From positions 209,478 through 273,477 of the forward strand of contig NZ_JADPKA010000018.1 in assembly GCF_023073715.1 (NCBI RefSeq): 64,000 bases of DNA, read 5' to 3'. The stretch is from Bradyrhizobium sp. 164 (GTDB taxonomy: Bacteria; Pseudomonadota; Alphaproteobacteria; Rhizobiales; Xanthobacteraceae). The position numbers and the translations under genes are program-made. Below the pieces are notes generated by a model. That model ran no database searches and was not told the origin of the DNA. It saw nothing but the letters and a program-made list of their open reading frames with translations. Positions 8,784 through 18,954 of this stretch are shown piece after piece (the first letter of the stretch is position 1; the number at the start of each line of letters is the position of its first letter).

Positions 8784-10526
8784 ATGACTTCTATGAACGA
8801 CAATAAATATTTTGGCGCGAGCGAAGCCGAGCTCGGATTTCTCAAGGAAATCGTTAGAATGCTGCCGGCCGGCCTGACCGTGCAGGACGCGCACGGCGAG
8901 CTGCTGCTGGTTAACGATGCCGCGGCTGCCCAGCTCGGCATCGACGGCAGCCGTCCCTCGCCCGATCTGTCGCCGCGCCGCGAAGCCTGTCGGCAGGCGC
9001 TGAGCGCCGGCCAGCCGGTCGTCACCGAGGAAGCCATTCACAACGGCGCCGCGCGCCAGGTGCTGCTCACGACCCATCGTCCCGTCCGCCTCGCCGGACG
9101 CGAGCTCCTGATCTCGGCTTCCTCCGACATCACCGAGCAGAAGAATTTCGAGGACCAGCTGTTCCGCTCGGCCTATTTCGACGAGCTGACCGGGCTGCCC
9201 TCGCGGCGCGTGATCGAGCATCACGCCAACGGCCTGCTCGCGCGCGATGGCGGCGAGCGGTTCGCGCTGGCCTTTCTCGACGTCGACAATTTCAAGCACA
9301 TCAACGACTATTACGGCCACGCAGTCGGCGATGCGCTGCTGGTCGAGCTGTCGAAGCGGCTCGGACGCGACTTGCGCGATTCCGACATGCTCTCGCGCAT
9401 CTCCGGCGACGAATTCCTGCTGCTGCTGTCGCCGATCCAGAGCCAGGAGGAAGTTGCCGAATTCATGCAATCGACCCTGGAGCGGCTCACCGCGCCGTTC
9501 TTCATCGACACTTCGGAAGTCTTCGCCTCCACCTCGGTCGGCATCAGCCTCTACCCCGATCACGGACGCAGCTTCGAGACTCTGCGCCAGAACGCCGACA
9601 TCGCGATGTACCGCATCAAGAACGATGGCAAGGGGTCGGCGGCTTTCTTCGATTCCAGCATGGAGCGAGAGGCGCTGGCGCGAATGAAGGTTGAGCAGTC
9701 GCTACGACTTGCCATCCTGGAGAAGCGCTTCTGCTGCGCGTTCCAATCCAAGGTCGACATCAGGACGCAGGCCGTGACGGGCATCGAGGCCCTGGTGCGC
9801 CTGCGTGACGACGAAGGCGTGATCCAGGCGCCCGGCTCGTTCATCAACCTCGCCAGCGAGCTCGGACTGATCGATGAGCTGACCCATCTCGTGCTGGCCG
9901 AGATCGTCAAGTCGATCGACCTGATCAACGAGACCTTCGGCGCCGAAGCAACCATCAGCATCAACGTCGCCGCCAAGCAGGCCGGCAACCCCGAGTTCAT
10001 GCGCAGCTTCGCGCAAGCGCTGGACGACACTGGCTTTCCCAGCCGCTTCATGATCGAAGTAACGGAAGACGCCTTTGTCGCCAAGAATCATTTCCAGGCC
10101 GAAATCCTGCCGACGTTCCGCAAGCTCGGCGTCGGCATCTCAATCGACGATTTCGGCATCGGCTATTCCTCGCTCTCGGCGCTCGCCGACATCACTGCCG
10201 ACGAGATCAAGATCGACCGCTCCTTCATCACCGACATCCATAAGCGTCCGCGCAGCCAGGGCATTTTGCGCGCGATCGAATCCTTGAGCGAAGCGCTCGG
10301 CATGACCGTGATTGCCGAGGGCCTCGAATCCTACGAGGAGCTCGCCTATCTCCAGGCCGCGACCAAGATCCGCTACGCGCAGGGCTATTACTTCTCCCGG
10401 CCGATCTTCCTGGAGGAGCTGAAGCTCGTAACACCAATCTCCAGCGAAGCGCGCGTCAACATGGTGAGCCGCCCGACGCAGCAGAACCGCCAAGGCTATT
10501 CGCGGGCGAGCGGGTACCGGCGATAG
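8784..10526 (+). CDS. PAS-GGDEF-EAL cyclic-di-GMP signalling protein
   Basis: Soluble protein of about 580 residues with an N-terminal PAS domain (about 20-130), a diguanylate cyclase domain with SGDEF in place of GGDEF, and an EAL phosphodiesterase domain (IEALVRLRD, then SINVAAKQ, EVTEDAF, DDFGIGYSS and EIKIDRSF). The acidic metal-binding and lysine residues of the EAL site are all present, so phosphodiesterase activity is likely; SGDEF variants can be active or act as GTP sensors. The ATG at 8784 was chosen over an upstream TTG at 8754. It stands alone between the kinase and the ABC transporter operon. Confidence 0.9.
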   Translation: MTSMNDNKYFGASEAELGFLKEIVRMLPAGLTVQDAHGELLLVNDAAAAQLGIDGSRPSPDLSPRREACRQALSAGQPVVTEEAIHNGAARQVLLTTHRPVRLAGRELLISASSDITEQKNFEDQLFRSAYFDELTGLPSRRVIEHHANGLLARDGGERFALAFLDVDNFKHINDYYGHAVGDALLVELSKRLGRDLRDSDMLSRISGDEFLLLLSPIQSQEEVAEFMQSTLERLTAPFFIDTSEVFASTSVGISLYPDHGRSFETLRQNADIAMYRIKNDGKGSAAFFDSSMEREALARMKVEQSLRLAILEKRFCCAFQSKVDIRTQAVTGIEALVRLRDDEGVIQAPGSFINLASELGLIDELTHLVLAEIVKSIDLINETFGAEATISINVAAKQAGNPEFMRSFAQALDDTGFPSRFMIEVTEDAFVAKNHFQAEILPTFRKLGVGISIDDFGIGYSSLSALADITADEIKIDRSFITDIHKRPRSQGILRAIESLSEALGMTVIAEGLESYEELAYLQAATKIRYAQGYYFSRPIFLEELKLVTPISSEARVNMVSRPTQQNRQGYSRASGYRR

Positions 10527-10766
10527 GGTTGCCTTTCAGGCAGGTAGATTCAAAGCCTGGTAACCCGATCCTGTGATGATTGCGGCGCACCTGCAAGATC
10601 TGCTCTGCCGATTTCCTGGGCAGGCGGCAACCGGCGATCAAGACAAGACGCTGTCACAGCTGTCACACATGGTCTCACGCGCCAGACCACCGTAAGGTGG
10701 AATTGCAAAGTTTCTCGGCGTGTGCAAATCGCTGTTGCCAGAAGCTTTAAATCAGGAGGGAATATC

Positions 10767-11951
10767 GTGCGTCGATCATTTATCATGGCAACAGCCGTCC
10801 TCGCGCTCGCCGCGGGCGCGTCCGCACGGGCCGACGATCTCAAGATCGCGCTTATCTATGGCAAGACCGGTCCGCTGGAGGCCTATGCCAAGCAGACCGA
10901 GACCGGCCTGCAAATGGGCTTTGAATACGCCACCAAGGGCACCATGACGCTCGACGGCCGCAAGATCGTCGTCATCACCAAGGATGACCAGGGCAAGCCC
11001 GATCTCGCCAAGGCCGCCCTCGCGGAAGCCTATCAGGACGACAAGGCCGACATCGCGATCGGCACGACCTCGTCGGCCGCGGCGCTCGCCATTCTTCCCG
11101 TCGCCGAGGAGAACAAGAAGATTCTGATCGTCGAGCCTGCGGTCGCGGATCAGATTACCGGCGAGAAGTGGAATCGCTACATCTTCCGGACGGCGCGCAA
11201 CTCCTCGCAGGACGCGATCTCCAACGCGGTCGCCATCGGCAAGCAGGGCGTCACAGTCGCGACGCTGGCGCAGGACTACGCCTTCGGCCGTGACGGCGTC
11301 GCCGCCTTCAAGGAGGCGCTCGCCAAGACGGGCGCGACGCTGGCCGCCGAGGAATACGCGCCGACCTCGACCACCGACTTCACCGCCGTCGGCCAGCGCC
11401 TGTTCGACGCGCTGAAGGACAAGCCAGGCCGCAAGGTGATCTGGGTGATCTGGGCCGGCGCGGGCAATCCGCTGGCCAAGCTCCAGGACATGGATCCCAA
11501 GCGCTACGGCATCGAGCTGTCGACCGGCGGCAACATCCTGCCGGCGCTCGCCGCCTATAAGGGCCTGCCCGGCATGGAAGGCGCGACCTACTATTTCTAC
11601 GAAATCCCGAAGAACCCGGTGAACGACTGGCTGGTCGCCGAGCACCAGAAGCGCTTCAAAGCGCCGCCGGACTTCTTCACCGCGGGCGGCTTTGCCGCCG
11701 CGATGTCCGTCGTCGCCGCCGTCACCAAGGCGAAGTCGACCGACACCGAGAAGCTGATCACGGCAATGGAAGGCCTGGAATTCGATACGCCGAAGGGCAA
11801 GATGGTGTTCCGCAAAGAGGACCATCAGGCGCTCCAGAGCATGTATCACTTCAAGGTCAAGGTCGATCCGAACGTCGCCTGGGCCGTGCTCGAGCCGGTG
11901 CGCGAGCTGAAGATCGAGGACATGGACGTGCCGGTCCGCAACAAGCGGTAG
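10767..11951 (+). CDS. ABC transporter substrate-binding protein (Leu/Ile/Val-type)
   Basis: Periplasmic binding protein of 394 residues for a branched-chain-amino-acid-type (HAAT) importer. The GTG at 10767 follows a strong AGGAGGG ribosome site and begins a signal peptide (RRSFIMATAVLALAAGASARA, cleavage before DDLKIAL). The ligand-binding fold is clear: LKIALIYGKTGPLEAYAKQ near 25, then KDDQGKPDLAKA, a hinge region and a type-1 periplasmic-binding domain. It opens a five-gene operon with two ATPases and two permeases. The ligand may be an amino acid, amide or aromatic acid and cannot be decided here. Confidence 0.9.
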   Translation: MRRSFIMATAVLALAAGASARADDLKIALIYGKTGPLEAYAKQTETGLQMGFEYATKGTMTLDGRKIVVITKDDQGKPDLAKAALAEAYQDDKADIAIGTTSSAAALAILPVAEENKKILIVEPAVADQITGEKWNRYIFRTARNSSQDAISNAVAIGKQGVTVATLAQDYAFGRDGVAAFKEALAKTGATLAAEEYAPTSTTDFTAVGQRLFDALKDKPGRKVIWVIWAGAGNPLAKLQDMDPKRYGIELSTGGNILPALAAYKGLPGMEGATYYFYEIPKNPVNDWLVAEHQKRFKAPPDFFTAGGFAAAMSVVAAVTKAKSTDTEKLITAMEGLEFDTPKGKMVFRKEDHQALQSMYHFKVKVDPNVAWAVLEPVRELKIEDMDVPVRNKR

Positions 11952-11961
11952 GGCGGTGGTG

Positions 11962-12078
11962 CTTCACCTCTCCCGCTTGCGGGAGAGGCCGGGAGAGGGT
12001 TTTTCCTCTTGGGGATTCTCGATTGTCGAAACAGCCCTCTCCCCAGCCCTCCCCCCGCAAGCGGGGGAGGGAGCGCAG
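11962..12078. repeat. CTCTCCC palindromic repeat inside the transporter operon
   Basis: Between the binding-protein gene and its ATPase gene lies ACCTCTCCCGCTTGCGGGAG followed by further CCCTCTCCC and CCCCCGCAAGCGGGGG arms. It is a diverged member of the CTCTCCC repeat family. Its stems may slow transcription or stabilise the upstream mRNA, raising binding-protein yield over transporter subunits, as intergenic REP-like stems do in other transport operons (inference). Confidence 0.65.
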
Positions 12079-12123
12079 CGTGATCGCGGATATATCTCCG
12101 TTTCCATCATTCGCCGGACTCCA

Positions 12124-12900
12124 ATGCCGCTGACCCTCGAAACCCGCGACCTCACCATCCGCTTCGGCGGCCATGTCGCGGTCAACAACGTCACCTGCAC
12201 GTTCCGCCCGGGCGAGCTCACCGCCATCGTCGGGCCGAACGGCGCCGGCAAGACCACCTATTTCAATTTGATCTCGGGTCAGCTGCGCGCATCCAGCGGC
12301 AGCATCCTGTTCGACGGCATTGATATCACGGGGCAGTCCGCGCCGATGCGGACGCGCGCAGGCCTCGGGCGTGCCTTCCAGCTCACGAATCTTTTCCCGA
12401 ACCTCACCGTGGAGGAGAACGTCCGCCTCGCGGTGCAGGCTGCGAACGGCACTCATTACGATATGCTGCGGCCCTGGATGGTCCGCCGCGACCTGATCAC
12501 CCGCGCAGACGGCATCCTCGACCAGGTCGCGCTCGGCAGCCGGCGCGGCGTCGCCGCGACCGCCCTGTCGCATGGCGACCAGCGCAAGCTCGAGGTGGCG
12601 CTGATGATGGCGCTGGAGCCGAAGGTGTTCATGTTCGACGAGCCGACCGCCGGCATGAGCATCGACGAGGTGCCCGTCGTCCTGAACCTGATCGCGCAGC
12701 TCAAACAGGACCTAAACAAGATCATCCTGCTCATCGAGCACAAGATGGACGTGGTGCGCTCGCTCGCCGACCGCATCATCGTGCTGCATAACGGCCAGCT
12801 CGTCGCCGACGGCAGGCCTGCCGAAGTGATCGCCTCGCCGATCGTGCAGGAGGCCTATCTCGGCGTGGCGCCCAAGACGGCTGCAGGGAGTGCAGCATGA
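12124..12900 (+). CDS. livG: branched-chain-type ABC transporter ATP-binding protein
   Basis: LivG-type ATPase of 258 residues. The Walker A is GPNGAGKTT near residue 38-46; the insertion ARAGLGRAFQ and the Walker B VFMFDEPTAGMS are typical; the signature segment reads LSHGDQRKLEVA (HGDQ rather than SGGQ, normal for LivG). The C-terminal IVQEAYLG is diagnostic. The ATG at 12124 has no obvious ribosome site; the frame continues upstream only through the repeat. The gene overlaps the next by 4 bp (ATGA), so the two ATPases are translationally coupled. Confidence 0.92.
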   Translation: MPLTLETRDLTIRFGGHVAVNNVTCTFRPGELTAIVGPNGAGKTTYFNLISGQLRASSGSILFDGIDITGQSAPMRTRAGLGRAFQLTNLFPNLTVEENVRLAVQAANGTHYDMLRPWMVRRDLITRADGILDQVALGSRRGVAATALSHGDQRKLEVALMMALEPKVFMFDEPTAGMSIDEVPVVLNLIAQLKQDLNKIILLIEHKMDVVRSLADRIIVLHNGQLVADGRPAEVIASPIVQEAYLGVAPKTAAGSAA

Positions 12901-13619
12901 CCGACCTTTTAAGACTCTCCGGCGTGCACACCCATATCGGCCGCTATCACATTCTCCAGGGCATCGATCTCGCGGTTCCGCAGGGGCAGACCACGATGCT
13001 GCTCGGCCGCAATGGTGCCGGCAAGACCACGACGCTGCGCACCATCATGGGCCTGTGGCAGGCCTCGCACGGCGAGATCAGCTTCGCCGGGCAGCGGATC
13101 GAGCGCCGCGCCACGCCCGACATCGCGCGGCTCGGCGTCGGTTACGTGCCGGAGAGCATGGCCGTGTTTTCCGACCTCACGGTGAAAGAGAATTTGGTCC
13201 TGGCGGCGCGCGATGGTCCGCTGGACGATGCCCAGCTCGACTGGATCTTTGGCTTCTTCCCGGCGCTGCGCCGCTTCTGGCTGTCGCGTGCGGGAAGCCT
13301 CTCGGGCGGGCAGAAGCAGATGTTGTCGATCGCGCGCGCCATCATCGAGCCGCGCAAGCTTCTCTTGATCGACGAGCCGACCAAGGGCCTCGCGCCTGCC
13401 ATCGTCATGGCGCTGATCGAGTGCCTGAAGGAAATCAAGCGCAAGGGCGCGACGATCCTGCTGGTCGAACAGAATTTCTTTGCCGCCCGCGAGCTCGGCG
13501 ACAACGTGCTGGTGATGGACAACGGTACCATCGTCCATCGCGGCGAGATGGCGGCGCTGGCCGCCGACATGCCGCTGCAAGAGCGACTGCTCGGCCTGAG
13601 CCTGGAGGCGCATCAGTGA
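12897..13619 (+). CDS. livF: branched-chain-type ABC transporter ATP-binding protein
   Basis: LivF-type ATPase of 240 residues, partner of the preceding LivG. Walker A GRNGAGKTT is near 37-45, followed by the family's LGVGYVPES loop, the signature LSGGQKQMLSIARA and Walker B LLLIDEPTKGLAP; the C-terminus LGLSLE is typical. The start overlaps livG by 4 bp and the end overlaps the permease gene by 4 bp (GTGA). Together the two ATPases drive import through the two permeases that follow. Confidence 0.93.
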   Translation: MTDLLRLSGVHTHIGRYHILQGIDLAVPQGQTTMLLGRNGAGKTTTLRTIMGLWQASHGEISFAGQRIERRATPDIARLGVGYVPESMAVFSDLTVKENLVLAARDGPLDDAQLDWIFGFFPALRRFWLSRAGSLSGGQKQMLSIARAIIEPRKLLLIDEPTKGLAPAIVMALIECLKEIKRKGATILLVEQNFFAARELGDNVLVMDNGTIVHRGEMAALAADMPLQERLLGLSLEAHQ

Positions 13620-14626
13620 CTGAACTCGCCGCAAATGATCCGCTGCCGAAGCCGAAGCGCGACATCGCACCGATCCTGCTGCCGGTCGCGCTCGCGCTTG
13701 TCATGATCCCGCTGATCGGCTCGCCCAGCACCTGGCTGACCTTGACCGCCGCCAGCCTCGCCATGGGCATGATGATCTTCATCATGGCTTCCGGTCTAAC
13801 CCTGGTGTTCGGCCTGATGGACGTGCTCAATTTCGGCCACGGCGCCTTCATCGCGGTCGGCGCCTATGTCGCGACCCTGGTGCTGGCGCCGTTTGCAGCC
13901 TCGATCCAGGCCGATTCGCTGTGGGTGAACCTCGCGGTGCTGGCGCCAGCAGCGCTGCTGTCGATGGCCGTGTCCGGCGCGCTCGGCCTGGTCGTCGAGC
14001 GCGTGCTGATCCTTCCTGTTTATGGCCAGCATCTGAAGCAGATCCTGATGACGACCGGCGGCCTGATCGTCGCCGAGCAGACGCTGTATGCGCTGTGGGG
14101 ACCGCAGATCATCCCGATGCCGCTGCCCACCTCGCTGCGCGGCTCCTTCATTCTCGGCGACGTCGCGATCGCCAAATACCGCGTGCTGGCGATGCTGATC
14201 GGCCTCGCCGTCTTCATCGCGATCCAGCTCGTGCTCAACCGCACCAAGCTTGGCCTCCTGATCCGCGCCGGCGTCGAGAACCGCGAGATGGTCGAGGCGC
14301 TCGGCTATCGTATCCGCCGCCTGTTCCTGGGCGTGTTCATGACGGGATCGGCGCTCGCGGGCCTCGGCGGTGTGATGTGGGCGCTCTATCGCGAGCAGGT
14401 CCATGCCTCCATGAGCGACGAGCTCACCGTGCTGATCTTCATCGTCGTCATCATCGGCGGGCTCGGGTCGATCGGCGGCTGCTTCATCGGCGCCATCCTC
14501 GTGGCCATGGTTGCCAATTACGGCGGTTTCCTGGTGCCGAAGCTCGCCCTCGTCTCCAACATCCTGCTGATGGTCGCCATTCTGATGTGGCGGCCGCGCG
14601 GCCTCTATGCGGTGACCAGCCGATGA
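13616..14626 (+). CDS. livH: branched-chain-type ABC transporter permease
   Basis: LivH-type inner-membrane permease of 336 residues. The GTG at 13616 overlaps the livF stop. About eight membrane segments are visible, with the family signature GLTLVFGLMDVLNFGHGAF near residue 61-79 and the conserved cytoplasmic loop around ENREMVEALG (coupling to the ATPase). A hydrophilic tail of about 20 residues precedes the first membrane helix. It pairs with the downstream livM product. Confidence 0.92.
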   Translation: MTELAANDPLPKPKRDIAPILLPVALALVMIPLIGSPSTWLTLTAASLAMGMMIFIMASGLTLVFGLMDVLNFGHGAFIAVGAYVATLVLAPFAASIQADSLWVNLAVLAPAALLSMAVSGALGLVVERVLILPVYGQHLKQILMTTGGLIVAEQTLYALWGPQIIPMPLPTSLRGSFILGDVAIAKYRVLAMLIGLAVFIAIQLVLNRTKLGLLIRAGVENREMVEALGYRIRRLFLGVFMTGSALAGLGGVMWALYREQVHASMSDELTVLIFIVVIIGGLGSIGGCFIGAILVAMVANYGGFLVPKLALVSNILLMVAILMWRPRGLYAVTSR

Positions 14627-15708
14627 TGATCCTCTCAGGCGACCCGCCGCGCAGCCGTGTTCTCACGCTTGTTCTCGTCCTCATCATCCTGGCGCTGGCG
14701 GCGACGCCATTCCTGTTCCCGGGCGCCAAGGCGCTCAACGTCGCAGCCAAGATCTGCGTCTTCGCCGCCCTTGTCGCATCCTACGACCTGTTGCTCGGCT
14801 ATACCGGCTCGGTGTCGTTCGCCCACACCATGTTCTACGGCATCGGCAGCTACGCGATCGCGATCGCGCTGTACGGGATGGGCCCGAACTGGGCCGCGGT
14901 CGCGACCGGCATCGTCATCGGCCTGCCGCTCGCGGCCCTGTTGGCGCTCGCGATCGGGCTGTTCTCACTGCGGGTGGCCGCGATCTTCTTTGCCATGATC
15001 ACGCTCGCGGTCGCCTCCGCCTTCCAGGTGCTGGCCTCGCAGCTGTCCTGGCTGACCGGCGGCGAGGATGGACGCAGTTTTCAGCTTCCCGAGCTGCTGC
15101 GGCCCGGCACGGTGCTGGTCTCCAAGAACCTGTTCGGCTTCGAGATCAACGGCCGCATCCTCACCTACTACCTGGTATTCGCCATCTCCGCCCTGATGAT
15201 CCTCGCTTTGCTGCGGGTGGTGAACTCACCGTTCGGACGCGTGCTCCAGGCCATCCGCGAGAACCGTTTTCGCGCCGAGGCGCTGGGCTTCCGCACCGTC
15301 TTCCACCTGACCTACGCCAACTGCATCGCCGCATCGGTCGCTGCGAGCGCCGGCATCCTGAATGCGCTGTGGCTGCGCTATGCCGGGCCCGACACCTCCC
15401 TCAGCTTCTCGATCATGCTGGACATCCTGCTGATGGTCGTGATCGGCGGCATGGGCACGATCTACGGCGCGATCATCGGGGCTGCCATCTTCATCCTCGC
15501 GCAGAACTATTTGCAGTCGCTGATGGGCGTCGCGTCCAAGGCGGCGTCGGAAGCCGGGCTACCGCTGCTGCCGGGGCTGTTGCATCCCGACCGCTGGCTG
15601 CTGTGGCTCGGGCTGCTGTTCATCGCCAGCGTGTACTTCTTCCCGACCGGCGTGGTCGGACGGCTGCGCAATGCCGGCGGCGCCAAGAGCGGCAGCGCCT
15701 CGCATTAA
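14623..15708 (+). CDS. livM: branched-chain-type ABC transporter permease
   Basis: LivM-type permease of 361 residues, starting inside the livH stop (ATGA). Many hydrophobic segments and the family pattern YDLLLGYTGSVSFAHTMFYG (about 47-66) and FRAEALGFR (the ATPase-coupling loop) are seen. The C-terminal stretch after VASKAASEAGLP is longer than the minimal LivM and ends SGSASH. It is the last gene of the livKGFHM-like operon; a hairpin follows at 15723. Confidence 0.92.
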   Translation: MMILSGDPPRSRVLTLVLVLIILALAATPFLFPGAKALNVAAKICVFAALVASYDLLLGYTGSVSFAHTMFYGIGSYAIAIALYGMGPNWAAVATGIVIGLPLAALLALAIGLFSLRVAAIFFAMITLAVASAFQVLASQLSWLTGGEDGRSFQLPELLRPGTVLVSKNLFGFEINGRILTYYLVFAISALMILALLRVVNSPFGRVLQAIRENRFRAEALGFRTVFHLTYANCIAASVAASAGILNALWLRYAGPDTSLSFSIMLDILLMVVIGGMGTIYGAIIGAAIFILAQNYLQSLMGVASKAASEAGLPLLPGLLHPDRWLLWLGLLFIASVYFFPTGVVGRLRNAGGAKSGSASH

Positions 15709-15722
15709 GCCGCTGTTAGTGA

Positions 15723-15744
15723 TGCAGCGCAGCGGTTCGCTGCA
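15723..15744. terminator. stem-loop after the ABC transporter operon
   Basis: TGCAGCG and CGCTGCA pair around an 8 nt loop, 15 bp after the livM stop. No T-run follows, so it is at best a weak or factor-assisted terminator. Confidence 0.3.
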
Positions 15745-15843
15745 CACAGACGCGATCGCGCGACGGGATTAATGCTCAGGTAACTGGCTTTCCTAAGCTT
15801 TAGGCCATTTGTGTGGTGTATTCCTGCTGTTGCGGGAGGGGGA

Positions 15844-18800
15844 ATGCGCCAGGTATTTGCAACGATCGCTGTCGGAATGTCGCAGGCCGCGAGCAACGGC
15901 CGGAGGGCGGCCATTCGGCGCGGGCCAGTGCTGTGGCTGACCCTGTGCGGCGTGCTGCTGGTCGCGGGCATCTTCACCGTGACCGCCATGGCCGTCGGCG
16001 AGTTTCGCGAGCGAACCCTGGCCAACCGCGAACGCGAGCTGGAAAACACCGTGCAACTGATCGCTCGACACTTCGATCAGCAATTCGAGGATTCCGACGT
16101 CGTCGCCACCGATGTAATCGCGCAGATGAACCTGCCGGAGATCAGCTCGCCCGCGATGTTCCGCGAGCACATGTCCGGGCTCGCGACGAACCAGATGCTA
16201 CGCAGCAAGATCAGTTCGGTGTCCAATCTTGGCGACATCGCGATCTACGACGCCGACGGCGAGCTGATCAACTGGTCGCGGGCCCAGCCGCTGCCGAAGA
16301 TCAACATCTCTTCTCGCGCCTACTTCCAGTCGTTCAAATCCGATCCCAAGGCCGAGCCGGTCATCCTGGAATCCGTCCGCAGCTACATCATTGGTAAATG
16401 GACCACGGTCGTCGCGCGGCGGCTGAACGGCGCCGACGGCTCCTTCCTCGGCGCGATGGTCCGGCGAATTGATCCCGACAGCTACCGGCAATATTTTGCA
16501 TCTGTCGCGCTTGCCGAGGGGACGGCGATCTCGCTGTTCGATCGCGAAGGCAAGATGCTGGCGCGCTATCCGCACGTCGAAGAATTGATCGGACGGAGCT
16601 TCAAGGATGCCCCGCTGATGCGGAAGGTGCTGACCAATGGCGGTCAGCACACGCTTCGCGTCAGGAGTCCGATCGACGGCGAGGAGCGGCTCGGCTCGGC
16701 CGCGTCCCTCAATCATTTTCCGCTGGTCATCGTCGCGACCAATACGATGTCGGCTGCGCTTGCCGACTGGCGGCAGCAGACCGGCTTCATGGTCACGACC
16801 GCGACGCTTTCGGCCGCTATGATCGCGCTGATCCTGTATCTGATCATCCGGCAGATCAACCGGCAGAGCCGCGAGGCCCAGGAGCGAATCGAATTGGAGC
16901 GGCAGCGGCTTGACACTGCCCTCAACAACATGTCGCAGGGGCTGATCCTGTACGATGCCGCCGGATATATCGTCATTTGCAACCGCCGCTACGCGGGCAT
17001 GTTCGGTCTCTCGCACGACGTCATCAAACCCGGCTGCCACATCCGCGAGGCGATGTATCACCGCAAGGAGCGCGGCGCGTTCGATGGCAATGTCGAGGAA
17101 TTTTGCGCCGAGGTCATGCGGATCGCGGCGGAAGGCACGGTCTCCACGCGAACTCATCAGCTAGCCAACGGCCGCGCATTCCAGGTCATCAACACGCCAC
17201 TGGCGCAAGGCGGATGGGTTGCCACGATCGAAGACATTACCGAGCGTCGCAACCTGGAGCAGGAGCGCGACCGCAACCACACCTTCCTGCGCGAGATCAT
17301 CGACCACATTCCCTCGCAGATCACGGTGAAGGATGCGCGCACGCGGCAATATCTGCTGCTCAATGGCGTCGCCGAACAACTGTTCGGCCAGTCTCGCCAG
17401 GATGTCGTCGGCAAGACCGCTTTCGACATCTTCCCTGAGGCGCCTGCCGCCCGTATCACCGAAGATGACAGCAGCGCGCTGAAATCGGCCAAGGGATTGT
17501 TCAAGGACGAACACCCCTGGCAGATGCCAGGCATGGGGCTTCGCTACATTACTTCGACCCGGATCGGCATCCGTGACGAAGCCGGCGAGCCGCGCTATCT
17601 CATTCATGTCATCGATGATGTCACCGAGCGGCGTCGCGCCGACGAGAAGATCGCGCACATGGCGCATTACGATGCGCTGACTGATCTACCGAACCGCACG
17701 CTGTTTCGCGAGCAGATCGAACGCGAGCTGGCGGAGGTCGCCGGCGGCGGGCAGTTCGCGCTGCTCTACATCGACGTCGACGAGTTCAAAGGCATCAACG
17801 ATTCGCTCGGCCACCATGTCGGCGACGAGCTGTTGAAGGCAATCGCGGGCCGTCTCCGCGGCTGCCTCAAGCAGGGCGATCTGATCGCGCGGCTCGGCGG
17901 CGACGAATTCGCGGTCATCCAGACCGGGATCCAGTCCTCCGCCGACGTGGTGTCGTTCGTGACGCGGATGTACGAAGCGATCCGGCAGCCCTATCACTGT
18001 CTGGGCCATCAGCTCTCCACCGACGCGAGCATCGGGATCGCGCTGGCACCGCAGGACGGCTCCGATCTCGATCAGCTCATCAAGAATGCCGACCTCGCGA
18101 TGTACGGCGCCAAGGCCGAAGGACGTCGCACCCACCGCTTCTTCGAGCCGGAGATGGACGCCTGCGCCAAGGCGCGTCTGACCATGGAGCAGGATCTGCG
18201 CCAGGCCCTGGTGAACGGCGGCTTCGAGATTCACTACCAGCCGCTGGTCGATCTACGCTCGGGCGAGGTCTCCGGCTGCGAAGCGTTGCTGCGCTGGCGC
18301 CATCCCGAGCGCGGCATGGTGTCGCCCGCCGAATTCATTCCAATCGCCGAGGACACCGGCCTGATCAACGAGCTCGGCGACTGGGTGCTGCGCATGGCCT
18401 GCAACGAGGCCGCGACCTGGCCGGCGCATGTGCGGGTTGCGGTCAACGTCTCGCCGGTGCAGCTCAAATGCGACACGCTGGCGTTGCGGATCGCCGGCGC
18501 GCTCGCCGCCTCCGGGCTCGACCCGCGCCGGCTCGAGCTCGAGATCACCGAGGCCGTGCTGATCCGCGACGACGAGGCGGCGCTCTCGATCCTGCACCAG
18601 CTCCGCGCCATCGGCGTGCGCATCGCGCTCGACGATTTCGGCACCGGCTATTCCTCGCTGAGCTATCTGAAGCGCTTCCCGTTTGACAAGATCAAGATCG
18701 ATCGCTGCTTCGTCGCCGACATCGCGGAGACGAACGGTGCGCCGGTCATCGTGCAGGCCGTGGTGAACATCGCGGCCGCCAGCAGCATGACCACGGTCGC

Positions 18801-18954
18801 CGAAGGCGTCGAGACCGAAGCCCAGCGCGAGATGCTGCGCAAGCTCGGCTGCACGGAAATGCAGGGCTATCTTTTCAGCGCGCCGAAGCCGGCCAGCGAG
18901 GTGCGAAAACTGTTTCGCACAGGCGATGCCGCACCGGTGGCGGCGGTGGCGTGA
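15844..18954 (+). CDS. membrane Cache-like/PAS/PAS/GGDEF/EAL protein
   Basis: Large inner-membrane cyclic-di-GMP enzyme of about 1036 residues. A first membrane helix (about 27-50) and a second (about 313-335) bracket a periplasmic Cache-like sensor. Two PAS domains follow (about 355-470, beginning LDTALNNMSQGLILYD, and about 480-600), then a diguanylate cyclase with intact RLGGDEF and an EAL domain with CEALLRWRHP, DDFGTGYSS and KIKIDR. Both catalytic sites look complete, so it may switch between making and degrading c-di-GMP. GGAGGGGGA precedes the ATG at 15844. Its stop overlaps the next GGDEF gene, so the two are co-translated. Confidence 0.92.
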   Translation: MRQVFATIAVGMSQAASNGRRAAIRRGPVLWLTLCGVLLVAGIFTVTAMAVGEFRERTLANRERELENTVQLIARHFDQQFEDSDVVATDVIAQMNLPEISSPAMFREHMSGLATNQMLRSKISSVSNLGDIAIYDADGELINWSRAQPLPKINISSRAYFQSFKSDPKAEPVILESVRSYIIGKWTTVVARRLNGADGSFLGAMVRRIDPDSYRQYFASVALAEGTAISLFDREGKMLARYPHVEELIGRSFKDAPLMRKVLTNGGQHTLRVRSPIDGEERLGSAASLNHFPLVIVATNTMSAALADWRQQTGFMVTTATLSAAMIALILYLIIRQINRQSREAQERIELERQRLDTALNNMSQGLILYDAAGYIVICNRRYAGMFGLSHDVIKPGCHIREAMYHRKERGAFDGNVEEFCAEVMRIAAEGTVSTRTHQLANGRAFQVINTPLAQGGWVATIEDITERRNLEQERDRNHTFLREIIDHIPSQITVKDARTRQYLLLNGVAEQLFGQSRQDVVGKTAFDIFPEAPAARITEDDSSALKSAKGLFKDEHPWQMPGMGLRYITSTRIGIRDEAGEPRYLIHVIDDVTERRRADEKIAHMAHYDALTDLPNRTLFREQIERELAEVAGGGQFALLYIDVDEFKGINDSLGHHVGDELLKAIAGRLRGCLKQGDLIARLGGDEFAVIQTGIQSSADVVSFVTRMYEAIRQPYHCLGHQLSTDASIGIALAPQDGSDLDQLIKNADLAMYGAKAEGRRTHRFFEPEMDACAKARLTMEQDLRQALVNGGFEIHYQPLVDLRSGEVSGCEALLRWRHPERGMVSPAEFIPIAEDTGLINELGDWVLRMACNEAATWPAHVRVAVNVSPVQLKCDTLALRIAGALAASGLDPRRLELEITEAVLIRDDEAALSILHQLRAIGVRIALDDFGTGYSSLSYLKRFPFDKIKIDRCFVADIAETNGAPVIVQAVVNIAAASSMTTVAEGVETEAQREMLRKLGCTEMQGYLFSAPKPASEVRKLFRTGDAAPVAAVA